Source of the DNA: Onchocerca volvulus
Taxonomy: Eukaryota; Nematoda; Chromadorea; Rhabditida; Onchocercidae
DNA: 64,000 bases
Reading direction: 5' to 3'
NCBI GenBank assembly: GCA_000499405.2
Contig: HG738138.1
Coordinates: 19,445,753 to 19,509,752, forward strand
A program made the translations under genes and the position numbers. Below are positions 1 to 14,004 of this stretch, one piece after another; position 1 is the first letter of the stretch; each line of letters begins with the position of its first letter. The notes under the pieces were generated by a model. That model saw only the letters and a list, made by a program, of their open reading frames with translations, had not been told where the DNA came from and ran no database searches.

Positions 1-495
1 TTCTCTGCAGTTTAGGATTTAGAAAACATTAACGGATAGTTGAAAAGGACACGGCATAGGCAACTGAGGATTTAGAAACATACAACATTAAAACAACATT
101 ATTAAAAATTAGTGGCCAACATTATTTAAAAAAAAAAAAAATGTTACTTCCAGCAAGTGTAGACTTTTAAAAAATCACACAAAAAATGACAAATAATAAA
201 GTGTCTCTTTCATTCCTATCGCTAAGGAACAGATCTGGCTAAATTTTGGTTTTCTTATACTCAAATTTGAAATTTAAAGTTCAGTAATAATCACTGATGA
301 ACATTCTCGATGCAGGCATTTCCTTACTTTCTCTTCTGTTTGTTTTAAGAGTTTACATTTAGAATTCGCCTTATATTAAGAACTTTTAAGTTTTTTATAA
401 AATGTCCCCTCTTGGGCAAATAGAATAATTATATGAAACATTTAAACTAATCTTTGTTCTTTAACATTTCGGAATTGATAAAAAAATCATTTCAG

Positions 496-3400
496 CAGAA
501 GTTCAAGCGATCGGGAAACGACGGATTTGCTGAAGCTTTGTTGGAAACCGCTGAAAGATGATTCAAGAAATTTTGATGCTTGGACTCATCTTTTGCAATA
601 TATCGAGCAACTTGTGAGCCTAGATCATTTACATGATATTGTAATCTATTGCAGTTGGGTTTGAAAAATGTTTTGTTCAACAAAAATTGGTCATTAAAAA
701 GCAGATATAGATTCATTGTTACTAGTATTCCGTACTAAAATTTAAATAAATTGATTCATTTTACTTAGTATTGTTATGATTTGAGACTTATTTTTTTATG
801 TTCTCACAAGACGATTCAGTTTTATTCTTTTTGGTTCTCTTTCTTGAATACTTCATATTTTCTCAGCACTATTAATAGCTTATAATCAGTGTTGCGTATA
901 CAGTGTAAATTTGTAGTTTAGAAATATTTTTATGAGTTATTTTAGGATGAAACAAAAGCGGCTCGCGAAGCATATGATGACTTTTTTAAGAGATATCCGT
1001 ACTGTTATGGATATTGGCGAAAGTATGCTGAATTTGAACGTCGTCATAAACACTACGAACGCTGCATTGAGGTAGGTTTTTATTTTGGCTGATGACATTT
1101 TTTGTCATAGTGTTTTATAGCTTTTAGTCGTCTATTATCCTAGAGCTAGGACTTTCTCACCATGATTTTGTTTGCAAATTGAAATTCTGGGTTATGTATC
1201 ATTGATTATCAATGATAAATAAGCGGTGGTAGAGAAGAACAAGATAAATCATCATCTTTTGTGTATTACTTAAACCTTCTAAAGTTGATTAAAGAGGAAG
1301 GAGAATAGTGGAAGACATGATTAACATTATCAATTTTTAGGTTTATGAACGAGGAGTCACGGCTATACCACTGAGTGTTGATTTGTGGCTTCATTATATT
1401 GCTTTCGTTAAAGAGATCGCTCAGCATCAAGAGAATACAGTGCAAAAAACGAGATTGTAAGTTTGTAACATGTTATTGATATAACAATTTCATTTATAAC
1501 TTCCAAAATTTGTGATGTAATCAACATGTTTGCAGAGTGTATGATCATGCAATTGAAGCATGTGGTATGGAATTTCGTTCAGACAAGTTATGGGATGAAT
1601 ATATTAATTGGGAATTGAGTAATGGTGAAACCGTACGAGCTGGAGCACTTTTCGATCAAATATTGAGCATACCCACTTTACTTTATAGTAACCACTTTGA
1701 CAAGTATGCTTTTTTCTTATTGGAAATTATGTAACTTCTTTATTGGCTCTCACTATCACTTCACTTTATTTTAGTGATATGTGACAGTTTGGTTCTTTTC
1801 TTCTCTTACACTTTCAAACTTATATTTCTTTTAGAATTATTCACAAAGTTAACAATGCATCTCATTCGGTATAATTTTTTTGTCTATAACGAACTGTATT
1901 GCTGCAAAAGAATTCTTTTAATTTTATTACATCTTTTTCATATAAAAATAAATCTTCATCCGCAACTTTTTTCATCATCTTTTTCCAAGCATCTACTTTG
2001 TTTTTAGATACAAGGCCTTTGTAAATTCAAACGAGCCAGACCGAGTAGTAAGTCAGGATGAATACAATGAAATTTTTACAAAAGTGAGTAGTTGAATTCA
2101 TTTGAAAGATAATCCTATTTTTTCGCCGTGCCAGCAATTTTTTATGAAAAATTTCAGGTTGAAACAGATTTGCGTAATGTGGTTGATGGTGATCTCTTTC
2201 TTTTAGAAGATTATGTCGATGAATCCCCACCGGAATGCATCCCAGAAAATGGAGAAGAACCACCGAAGAAGATTTTCACGAGACGCAAAGTTTTTTTTTT
2301 TTCGATTTGTGAGAGCATTGCATTACTACAGGTTCCCTCTATTTTTTATTCACTATTTTCAATTAAATTAAAAAAAAATTTTTTTTAAAGCATTGCGAAG
2401 AAGCCCTACATGCTTTACGTGCAGAGATAATTGAACGACGTAATAAAAAATATTTATTAAATGAACAGGAAGTTAGTCGGCGTTGGACATTTGAAGAAAA
2501 TGTATGTTTGTTTTGAATTCATCAAATTTTGATACAATTTTTCGTTGACTGCTTTATATTTTAATTAATTTAAAGAACAACTAAAATATATTTCAGATAA
2601 AACGACCATATTTCCATGTAAAACCATTGGAGCGAGCTCAGTTACGTAATTGGCGTGCCTACCTTGACTTTGAAATTGAGTGTGGTGATATCACACGTAT
2701 CATAATTCTGTTTGAGAGATGTCTAATCGCATGTGCTTTGTATGAAGAAATGTGGATTAAGGTAAAATCTACGCAGTTCTGAATCAAGGATCGGTCTATA
2801 TATCAATTTGATCAAAAAATTAACGATTTTATTTGCGTGAATTAAAGTTTTTTTAGATGTAACATTTTATTTAATTACAGTATGCTCGTTATGTAGAAAG
2901 TATCGGAGAATCCAATCGTGCCCGTAGCGTTTTCCGTCGAGCGACCGAAGTTCACTTACCTCGCAAACCGAATGTTCATCTTGCCTACAGCGCCTTCGAA
3001 GAAAAAAATGGTAATAACCACAGTAATTGTGATATTTGTGATATACGAACCGGTGATCTCTTTTTCCGTTCATTCATTCATGTGGTTAAGTTTGATGATA
3101 AGCTAAAGTATTATCACCTATCAGCAGACAAAATTGACTCATGGTGCTCCATTCATCCGTCAACTTGATGGCAAGTATGGTTTTTAGAAAGTAATTTAAA
3201 AAAAATGGTGATAGTTGTCAAGTGCGATGCGATCAGAGATGACATCTCTTTTTATTCATTCAAAATAAGAAGACTATCATTTTTATGTAAGGTGTGGAGT
3301 TTCATCGGATCTCGGTTTACAAGATGCAGTTTTCATTCGAATTTTTTTCCCTTCTATTTTCAACAATCTCGATCTATCAGAACTTCCGAGAATCTAAAAT

Positions 3401-6400
3401 ATTCGTAAATATGATAAAAATTTAGCGCAGTACAATGAAATTCGATTGAGTTAGGCGAAGCAAGAATCATAATACTTCCGTATTTGTTGTGGATCCTTCC
3501 AGCCTGTTTTACTTACATAGAAAATACTTTTAAAAGGCTTTAAAAATGAGAGGATTAATCTCGTTTGCATAAGAATTCTTTTGAAATCCTGGTCTTTGAA
3601 TTTTATATATATATACATATTTGTGTGTGTGTAGATGTATGTGTGTATATATATATGTAGTGGTGAATTTAGTTGAAAATATTGCTAAAATGATATTATT
3701 CATTCTGTTATTTTAAAGCTAAAGATTGGGACAAGTTACTGGATGTTTTACGATTTAGTTTCCATATGTGGATATTAGATCGGCATAGCTATTTATCTTG
3801 TTTGTGAGCGGTAGGACAATACTTCGCAGATTTAAAATTCGGATTTTTTAAAATTAAACTTTGCAAAACCTTATAGAAGGATAAAAGTATTTGGTGTGAG
3901 GTATAGTAAGAACTGCTATATCAGAAATTGCACTCTTCTGAATCCGGAAAAAATCACTTCATCCAAAATTTGGTAATTTTCGTGAATATGCAGTTTTTCA
4001 TCTAAAATTTGATTATATAAAGTTTTTTCATTGAGGGTTATTATCCAAAAATGTAGATAGGTTCTTGTGATAGCTAGCTCTGCAGCATTGTATTTGTAAC
4101 ATGAAGATTTGAAGTCTCTAGAATCTTGGAATATCTCCGGATTATTTTTTGGATGATATTGCTGCTTCTCCGGGACCTGTGGACCTATTTCTCTGGCATT
4201 GGTACTTTGGTGTTTAGTGAAATATAATTAATTTATTCCTTTAGAAAACAAGGAATGGTAGGAAAAGTTCCTTTGATTGAAGTTAGATTTCTTAAATTAT
4301 TCACTAAAATTAATTTTGACAGCATACTATTATTTACATTAAAGTTCTTTATCATGAAAGTCTTGGTTCTCTGTGCCATCTTTTTATTATAATTATAGAT
4401 TTCGAAGTACTTTTTTAGCATACCAAAACAGTGGGAATTAGCATTTTGTGAACATAGTTGGCTCCATTTTGTTTTAATATAATGTTCAGAGTTATTTGGA
4501 TATCTTTGTAGCCTAGCTCATTGGGAGTTAGTGAATTTGAATTATGGTTTTTGAATAATCAAACTGAAGAAATTTCAAGGGATTTAAAGAGTTCTGGTAT
4601 GAAATGATTGGTAACTAACATTCTTTGATTTTGAAATCTATAAATTTTCTCCATTGGTTTCGGAATGTGAAACATTTCAGATAATTTGTAGTAACTCAGT
4701 GAGAATTTTTTAATGAAGTGGATATTGGCAGAATTTAAATGAAGGCAGTATTTGATTTATGTTAATCGACTGTTTAAAACTGACCAAATTTTCCCACCAT
4801 TTCATAGAAAAGAAATGGTCGAAAGAAGGAAAGGATAGAACAGCAAAATAATCGCATTAATTTTTAATTAGTTTAATATTGGTATAAATGAAATTAATAG
4901 TTTAGTCTTGTACTGCCATGGTTCGATGCCACATTATTTTGAAAGTGATTCACGACATCATGATTAGAAAAATATGCAAATCTTTTACTTGTTATGTCCT
5001 CTTGAAACATAAACAGTGTTAAATACCTTCTTTCTGTTTCTTTCAATTCTTGGACAAATGAAATTAAAAATTTTGAAATTCTATAAATAAAATGGACGAG
5101 CATTTTCCAAGAAATTTAAAAAACCTAGATTTCCGAAGAAAGATTTAAAATTTCGGAGGGGAGTTTAAGACTCCGGAATTTAATATTTTCCAGATTTCTT
5201 AAAAAACATTCGTTTGCAATACTTACAGCACTTCAGAATTTTAAAATTTTATTTGTATAGGAGCTGAGAGAAACAGGAAAGTGTAATTTAATGCTGTTGC
5301 ATGTCAAGAAACATAGTAAAGGACCACTTTTTTATGTAATGCAAGTTTTGCTGTTGAAGACTTCCTCAATTCTCATCTTATGTGTAGTCTTTAAATGAAA
5401 ATCCGCTGAAGATAATAAAGTTAAATAATGAAATTTCGTCAAACAATTCATTTAAATAGTTGCTCATTGCAGTATTGGATAAAAGGGAGAGAAGATAGTT
5501 GTGTAAGAAAGAATTAATTTTTCTGCAAAGTACAATCAGCAAGTTCTTATAATGATAGTGAAACCCTGTATAACTGCAAATTTTACAGGTGATTTTGAGA
5601 AAGCTAATTCGATTTTGGCAAATTTCGATCACCGCTATCCGGGATATGCTGTTATTGCGCTACGTCGCATTGGAATTGAGCGACGCTATGCGCTGAAACA
5701 AGCAGGAGATAGGCTAGTTATCTGTAACAGTACATTGAATTTTAGATTTTATTAAAGTTAATGAAGAAGTCGAAGGAACAGATTTAACCTTTCTGTTTTT
5801 CAGAAATAATTAAAATATTTCAGGGAATTTTTTTAAAATTAAGCTGTTGAGTGATCGAAAAAGTTTTTTTACAGGGATTCGCCGGATTATTCTTCCGTGA
5901 TATCACGCTTTGAGCGTCTCATTCATGATTCACGTACTCCACGTAAACTTTCTGCGTTTTACGCCTTGAAATTAGCGAGATTTCACGCCAAAACTCGAAA
6001 TGATCGTAGGCTTGCTGAAAAAATTATCAGAGATGCAATAAATCGTGATAAGGTAAATGAAACATTAGCAAATCATGTATTATGATACACAACACCGCTA
6101 CCAACATGGTATTTATTCCTCCTTGAAAATTTTTTAATGTGATTAGATATGCTAACCTGTACCTCTTCGTTTTCTCATGCATTTATTGTTCTGAACTTTT
6201 TGGTTACTTTCGTGATGCAAAAAATGCATATATCATTCCAGAGCAATCCACAGTTGTATTTGGCGCTGGTTGATTTGGCCTATACAGCACCCGTATTCAG
6301 TGAGCGAAGTGTGATCGAAGCGCTAAATGAAGTTCTTGAAAGTGATCAGCTTTCTGATGAAGATAAATTGCGTTTTTCACAAAGAAAATTGGACTTTTTG

Positions 6401-7961
6401 GAAGATTTGGGGACCGACGTAGAAGCGTTAGTTTTAAATTTATTCTGATTTCTAGTGATATTTAATCACTATACAAATTGTATATGTCGACAAAAAATCT
6501 ATTTTTTAATTCAAAATGTTAGAAAATTTAATTAAAGCACAATTTTTATGTCCTTACCTTAAATTCTTAAAAACTTTTTAGGAACTATTGGATTTCAATT
6601 CATAATTTTGTGATATATGTCTTTATTTTTATTGCCATTTTTTAGTTCAATTTTAATTTTTCCAATTTTGCTTGCATAATTTTTTTATAACTCTAGCATT
6701 TTTAATTCATTCTTGATTGCCTGAGTTTAATTTCCTATAAAAGTTTATTCTATTCCCCTGTGGACTTTAATTTGTTGACACAGAACAGTCTTTTTGCGGA
6801 AATAATTAATGAACGCATAATCGTTAGTTTCATCTGCTAAATCCAATTCTTTTTATATATAAACATTAATTTATTTGAAAATTTACAGTTCCATTATTCG
6901 CAAGAGGGTAGAAATTGAGAAGGAAGTCAAAAGTTTTCAACGAGATAGGATTTCTGAAATTAATTTCAAAAGAATGCGTCTTTGTTTCAGTCTTCAGAAG
7001 CACCTCGAATATCACACACAACTTCAGAAAAGTATTGAAAATGTTGCTGTACCGAACAAAAGAGCTGCCGATGTAAGAAGTTCTGGGTAAGTTATTACTT
7101 CCTTCATTGGAAAGATTTGTTCGTTTAAATTAAGTATCATGATTTTCAACTTTTATATGCCATTAGCAAACTGGATTCTTTCACTTTCAGTGATCCACTA
7201 GACAAAAAGGTGCGGACAGCTGCATGTTACACAGCATATCCAACTCACCAGCAACAGCAATATTATACAGCTGCATCTACTACAGATAATGGTAAGTCAT
7301 AATTTTCACAGAAAAAAGTAGCTTGATTTCGAACAGTTTCAGAGAATCAAGAAGGTGTTTAACTAATCTTGAAATATGCGATTGTTGAAAAATATATATC
7401 AATGCATGCTGGGTTTAAATGGTATGGCAAACGATTAATATTACTGGGCACTCAAAATTTATGTCTATGAATTTTGCTGAGCTTAATTATGTTTTTTGCT
7501 TAAGAATTATATAACCGATGCTACTTATGTGTTTCTTTAGTTCATTCTGTCCTTCTTTGATTACATGAAAAATTTCGTTGCTTTTGGACTAATTTGTGAA
7601 CTTTACAGTGCTTTAGAACATCGTTGATATCAGTTTCATAAGTGCGTGCTAATATTGACAATTTATTGTATTTTATTTTTGTTTGACAAAAAAACATTAC
7701 TATAATTAGGAGAAAAAATGAATAATACAGTTATTTTACTGTAAAGAAAAACTGATCCCCTCAAAATTAAATTGATTTGAAGGTGTGGCAGCAGTAGCAG
7801 CAGTATATGGAACGATCCCGACTGCAGCTACAGCTGGCCAGCAGCAACCACCAATATCCAATACAACTTCTCAGTACTATTATCCTGGACAACAGCAACC
7901 AGCAATAGTTCAACCAGTCCCGGTTTTGACAACGATTCAACCGAATTATGTTCAGCAGTAA
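496..7961 (+). CDS. prpf39: Pre-mRNA-processing factor 39 (PRPF39/Prp39), 5' partial, multi-exon
   Basis: Family role: U1 snRNP-associated factor that supports 5' splice-site recognition in the nucleus. Exons read from the sequence: 496-613, 946-1071, 1341-1456, 1536-1703, 2008-2083, 2158-2289, 2391-2501, 2597-2761, 2881-3010, 5589-5712, 5875-6052, 6242-6426, 6991-7086, 7191-7291, 7783-7961; every junction keeps frame. The protein is a chain of HAT (half-a-TPR) helices with the usual aromatic spacing: [15 protein letters not shown] in the first exon, [13 protein letters not shown], then [31 protein letters not shown] and MWIKYARYVES. The segment [20 protein letters not shown] matches the conserved Prp39 core. 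The last two exons encode a Q/A/T/Y-rich low-complexity tail ending VQQ-stop. The N-terminal residues before the first HAT are not visible, so the start is outside the window or in an exon I could not find. The intron after 5712 appears to use a GC donor. The 2289/2391 junction has an unusual donor (GTTTTT) and a weak acceptor (TTAAAG). Confidence 0.92.
3011..5588 (+). other. Long intron of the PRPF39 gene
   Basis: This 2.6 kb stretch separates two exons that join in frame (AAAAATG|GTGATT). It is AT-rich and holds a short mixed (TA)n/(TG)n microsatellite at about 3606-3657. A tRNA-like B-box match near 4920 has no A box upstream. I see no exon or RNA gene in it. Confidence 0.7.
3606..3657. 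repeat. Mixed TA/TG microsatellite
   Basis: Alternating TA and TG dinucleotides inside a PRPF39 intron, visible directly. It is low-complexity DNA of no coding value. Confidence 0.8.
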
Positions 7962-10900
7962 TGTTTGAGATATTACATCCAATTTCCCGAAAAATACTTC
8001 CATTTAATCATAAAAATTTTGAGAGAAAGAAAAAAGATAGATTTAGAAATATTAATATAAGCTCACTCTTTACCGTCAGTCATCTAAATAATTTTTGATA
8101 ACGGTTGTTTTCAAACAGGTATTCACGTTCATATTATTGAAGTTCGAACCATTAAATGAGAGCTTGTTATTATTTTGAATTTTTAACACCAGAATTTTGT
8201 TGTTTTTTACAAAGTCGTTGGATCGTGTATGGTTCAATGTTTATACAATTTCATGATTTCAACATCTCTTGAAAGAATTTCGATGAAGTTTTTGTCTTTT
8301 GCTTAATAGTATCTGCTAGATTATGTGTACAGGATCATCATTTTATTAAGCTTAAATTTGAAAGTGATGTTATTTTCCAAATCACTACTAATACATAGAT
8401 TCTATTCCCGATTTCGGTAGAAAATTAAATCAGTGTTGTTGTTTGGTGGTACTTTATTGTTATGCTTATCTGACAGCTGGACTTGGAAATTTCTTTTGCA
8501 ATTTCATTTTTTGCGATGGATTTTATTCTGGCTCCCAGATGATGCATATTTGCAGTCAATTTCTAATTCATTTTTTAATTTAATATAAAACATTCGCAAT
8601 CATTTGATTGTATCGCAATCAGCAACAGAAAGGACAGGCCTAAACAGCATTGTCTTCTGAACTGAATTACATAGTCCCAAATAAGGGATGCAGAACTTAT
8701 CTATGAAAATGGCATTGAAAAAGAATACCAAAGCATCGTACTTATCAAATATTTTGATTATCATTATCAAAAAATAGCGACCGGAATAGGCAGTTTCGGT
8801 GGCCGTTTATTTTGAATCTTCAGATAGGGAGTTTTATATCATTATGCGATGAAATTTCTGGATGAATTTGCACAATTTTCGCGAATCATTGAAAATTCGT
8901 GGGAATGGATTCGGAAGTTCGTTTTATTATATTTAATTTTCTTTCTCTTAGTTACAATTTCAAGGTCATTTTACCGTTTAATGTTTTTAAATTTTTATTT
9001 CGAAAATTTCTATTTATGGAATTCTGGAACAGATTTGATTCCAAAATTCTTCTCTTTAGTTCCGAAATTTATAAAATCCAAATAAGAAAGCTAATGCCAC
9101 ATAGAAAAATATAAATATAACCTTAACGACGTTAAATCTTTTTCTCTTCGTCTAGTTGGTTCCATGAGATTCTAATTATTGCGATGCAAAAGATTAAGGG
9201 TATATTTTTATTTATCGAGAATCCATTCCTGAACTACTGTATTCACATAATCTTTCTCTGATCATCAAGTTCTATCGACAGCGAGCATTATGAATTACTT
9301 AAATGCAAATAATTATAATCGAAGTCATTTATTAAATATTTTTACAAGATAAATAAATAAATTTGTTTAATAAAAAAAAAAGAAACGACAAGACTTTTGG
9401 AAATAAGTCGTTGGAACTATAGGCTCATGGAACATAAATCTCAAATCTGAATTTCAAAGAATATCATTGGTTTGTGAAATTATGATTGTGTAATTATGAA
9501 TTTATTCTATTTTACTACACACGTGGGAAATTTAAAAACAATTTCATTTGAAGGACTAGAAAACTTTGTAAAATTATGGAAATTCTCAAGGTTAATCTTG
9601 CGACTGCCATAGCTAACTATAAATCTATTTGAATTTGATCCGTTGAGATTTGAACTACTTTTAACTTATGAACTAAGAATATTAGATAAGATTTAAGGAG
9701 TAAATTCTTCGAATATTTTTTATAATGGTGCGCAGAAAGTTTGGAATTTCACGGCATGTTGCAAATTAGAGCTTTGTCAGGAAGTTTGTAAATTAGTTAG
9801 AAATATAAAATATAGTTGCCCATAAGGATCTAATTAGTAATTATGCCAATGGTCGATTTAGTACGGAAATAAAATCTTTTGTTTAAATCTCAACAATATG
9901 AATTAGGTCAGCAGTAATGAGAAAACAATTCGCATTCCAATTTTTGCTTCCTGCTGGAGCTATTGTATGAGTACAGTGGTTTTTTGAAATTTTCGAACAC
10001 TTTTCAATAAATTTCTAATATTTTCATGATTTAAAATCCAAAATAACGAGATTTAAAAAATCTAAAGTGTATCTTAATCCAGTGGGATGTTTCTTAGAAA
10101 CAGAGCAGGAACATTGTGCGAAGTACGGTAAACTCAATTTTCATTCTCAATTTCGAAATGGCATTCTTTGCATTGTGAGCGATGCAAGAGTTCGCTTATT
10201 TGACCCCATAAACTGAAACTTTGGAATTGAAGGAAGAGATCGAAAAATTTTGATTCAAATTAAAATTGTAACTGTGGCAATACAAATATTGTTGAAAGTA
10301 TTTTGCGTACATAACTCATTTACTCTTGATTTGTCATTTAATTTGAAATAGTTCGCAAATGGAAGTTCGCCTTCTTCTCAACCAGTCATTGTCTGTTTAT
10401 TTGTATAATATTTCATATTGATATTGGTATTAATTAGATTATAAGTGATTACCGAGTGGATGGCTACAATGGGACGTCTTCATGGGTAGCAGTTATTCAT
10501 TCACAACTATTTTGAACATATTTTTGTCATCTTTTCTTGCAAATTGATGAATACTTTATCCATTTCCCAAATTGACTATGGCTTGTTATTAGGTGGTGAT
10601 CCATTTCAATTACATGATTTTCTTTAGTCCCGGAATGTCGCTAACTTTGATGAGACTGACTTTGATTTGCAAACATACTTGCATCCCAATAATTACATGA
10701 ATTTTGAAATTTCAATTCTGGCGAAGTTCCAGCTATTTAGAAAAAGAATTTTTTCTTGAAACACTCCGATCTGTTTCGGACATTTCAAGCAAATTTATTT
10801 TTAAAAGACGTGCATTTCGAAGAATCAATTACTCATGCTGCATTTGATAATAAGGCATGATAATTTTATTCAAAAAAAGTCATTAAATAGTTTTATCTTG

Positions 10901-13599
10901 CACCTGCTTATGATAAAGAATCAGTATAGCTTTGCTAGAAAGGGCAAACAGGTTTTACTGACTTTCTTATTTTTCATACCGTTGTGATGACAATTTGAGA
11001 TTTATCATTTACGAAAACTTGACTCTCAAAAATGAGAATTCCTCTTTGTTATTGTCTTTACATTTCTATCTAAAAGGAAAATTTGAGTCTTGAGTAAATT
11101 TAGGATGATGAAGATTAGTATAAGTATCAGAAAAACTGCCAGCAGAGAAAAGCCGGAGAAATTCGAAAAGGTAAGAATCGAGCAAGAAAAATTAATAAAA
11201 AAAAAAATTCAGGTATGAATGAAAGAAGTCTGCTAGCGTTGGAAGCAAATACACATAAATAATTTATTAGGGGTCTTGAAAGAAACTTCTGGCATTTTGA
11301 TTCAACTAAAATTGAAAATGTAACAAAGACTTCTTATTTGCATGATATTTGATTTTTGATATTGATTTTGATTGATCGATTACGCTAACATTAATTTTCA
11401 CGTACAAGTAATAAGCAATAATGTAGTAATGATTATGGTGATATAATATTATCACAATAACACAATAGCGCACTACTTCATATGCTAGAAATTGAGGTCT
11501 GTATTTTATAGCTGATATTAAAGTACCATCTCATTAAGACAAAAACTGTGGATAAAGTTTTTGCATAAAATTTTTTTCATAATCCGAATTAAGTTCTACA
11601 TTGAATGACGAGTTGAATTCTGTAGGGCCTCCCAAGTTTAATTATTTTTATCTATTTAAATTCAATCCAATTGCATAAATGTAGTGGAAAGCAATGTCTA
11701 AACTAGCAATGACCTTTTTTAAATGTCGTTGAAGGTTTCATAGTTCAACTATATCAAGTTTGATCAGTGCTAGTAGTTTCCAAGTCGTTATCATCACCGA
11801 ATGACCAATGATCATGGCATTTGTGTGGATACTTGCCCACACTAATTATCATTGGGTTTTACGAAGCGATTTGCATAATTATCCAACAGTTTCGACAATT
11901 CATTGAAATATTTTTCAAGCATAAATAGTCTTTTAGGGTGAAAAAAAATAACAAAGACGTCTTATTTGACTACGAATTGATTTTCACATATAAGACAATG
12001 AAAATCCTTTCTTTTCGACAAGTAATAATTGTGCATCTGTGAGTCTTCTCTCAGATGGACCAAAACTTTTTTGTTCCCGAAAAGTATTTCTTTGGAATAG
12101 TTTATTAATAAAAAAGACATTCGGAATCTTCATTATTCTTCAATTTTTTTTCCAGGCATTTTACATCATCTGAAAAAAATTTTAATTAAAACAAATTTAA
12201 TGGAACATTGTTTTACTTTAATAGAACAATAGATCCTGAAAGGATTTGTTAACGAAATTCAAAACATTAAGATTATTCTTACATTTATTAGGAAATTACA
12301 ATTTTTTCTCTTGACAAACGTTTTAAAGTAAGAATTTAAGAAGAAATTTTGAAATTCATGCAATAGTTTTCTTGCAAAATGTTCACCATCAGGAATTTTA
12401 TTGTATTAATCAAATCATTTCAAAAGATAATTTCAAGTAATATTTATATGATTATCTCTAAATTTCGTTGTTATTCTTAACGATTTTCCAAATTTCAAGC
12501 CTTATGTCAACACTGCTTGATTTGTGTTTGAGGAATATTTCCTTAGCAACCGTTTCATATGGTCAGTGATTCGTTGACCCATCTCCATGGAGAATCAAAA
12601 GGTTCTCCGGATAATGTCATGTTCTTATGTGTATTTTTGATCAAAATACCCCCTTCTTTATTGATTTCAAAGTTGTGTTTTTTAAGATTCCAGAAACTTT
12701 TTAATATTGGAAAGTTTAAATCATCAAGCTACTACTTTGAAAAGTCTCAGGTCCCTGAGATATTATTTCAAGAAACTTGAACCTTAAACCACAATTTTGG
12801 GAGGCTTAGAGAAGCCAAGACATTACGGAAATCAGCAAAAATTAAGAATTCAAATCACTGATAGCTTAATCTTTAGTAAATATATGAAAACAGCTTCGCA
12901 GCTGGTATTTTACGCCTCTTTCAGGACGGGATACGATCACGTCATATGCTATTGACAAATCCTTGTTTCAGTGATTCGTTTCACTTACAAAACGTTTTAT
13001 TCTGTTTTCCTTCCTCAAAAACAATGCCATTTTTCAATGGAAAGATCACAGCAACTTTGTATTTTTTCATGTCACATATGAAAAAATAAATTTAATTTAT
13101 TCTCTATTTTCTATAAGCTAAAAATTCACAGTGTCCTGTCAATATTTTCCAATTTTTTCCCTCCATTCCTATAACGATCTCTTCTCCCTGCTTCTTCTAA
13201 ATTTGATTGAAGTTTAAAAAGTGAACATTTCCATTTCTTTCATATCTTAGAATCCCACGAAATATGATCGACGATGCATTCGTAAGTCATTTTTCTTCAA
13301 CTTGTCTTTAAGCCGGTTTTTTTCTGAATCGTGATTCTAAATTCTGTCAAATTAAGTTGTAAAAATAGTTGATCTTTCCTTCTAATATTACAAAATATAA
13401 CATTGCGCTGTGTTAATATTTTTTAAAATTGATTTTATTACAAAGGTTTCGAATTACAAAACTAATTCAAAACCTTTCACTGGTTAGTTGTTTATAAGAT
13501 GTCATCAGCAGTTACGCAATATTTTAGGTATCATCATGTGATCAAATATCGTTTGGTATAAATGCGCAATTGCAGTAAGCTAATTTCTATGCTTCATCC
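7962..13599. other. Intergenic region between PRPF39 and the Girdin-like gene
   Basis: About 5.6 kb of AT-rich DNA following the PRPF39 stop at 7959-7961. It should hold the PRPF39 3' UTR and the promoter and 5' UTR of the next gene. Clustered AATAAA-type words occur near 9350-9375, too far from the stop to assign with confidence. The short open frames at 8849-9114 and 12559-12780 lack good splice contexts and protein-like composition, so I treat them as noise. I see no RNA gene. Confidence 0.6.
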
Positions 13600-13607
13600 A
13601 TGTTTAG
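13600..13607 (+). other. Candidate first coding exon of the Girdin-like gene
   Basis: ATGTTTAG is followed by a good donor (GTAAAG). It ends two bases into a codon, which is exactly what the exon at 14005 needs (AG+A). The Hook domain starts almost at the N-terminus in family members, so a very short first exon is plausible. An 8-nt match with one ATG is weak evidence and a different leader exon is possible. ATGATCGACGATGCATTC with a GTAAGT donor at 13264-13281 was also considered, but its phase does not fit. Confidence 0.25.
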
Positions 13608-14004
13608 GTAAAGATACAGTATGCTTCAGTTATGTAATAATCACAAACAAGGAGAACAGAAAGGAGAAGAGCACTTCTGGAATAAACCACTTGGCGCATG
13701 GATAAAGTTAGCATTATGATTAGGTATTAAAAAGGTATTGCAGACAGTCAGTCTTACATCGAATATCGCTTCAATTTCCCTTTTTTTGAATTTCAAACCT
13801 TAAATTTTATTAGACTTAATTTATGAAAGTAGTTACACTTTCTTTTGATATTATAAAAAATAATATTACGCTTCGTCAGTACTTTTTAAAATAAAGTCTT
13901 TCTTTCTGGAAATTTTGAATTGACGAATCATTTAGAATCTTTTGAAAATTCCTGGAAAAATACCAAAATGGGAATACTTAAATTTGATCACTTAATTATT
14001 TTAG

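Noticed and set aside
492..716. Minus-strand frame at the left end
   Set aside because: Antisense to the first visible PRPF39 exon, whose sense strand matches the HAT-repeat family.
4870..4940. tRNA-like B box (GGTTCGATGCC)
   Set aside because: No A box at the right distance and no acceptor-stem pairing; chance match in an intron.
7767..8003. Cys/Leu/Ser-rich minus-strand frame
   Set aside because: Antisense shadow of the CAG/CAA-rich last exon of PRPF39.
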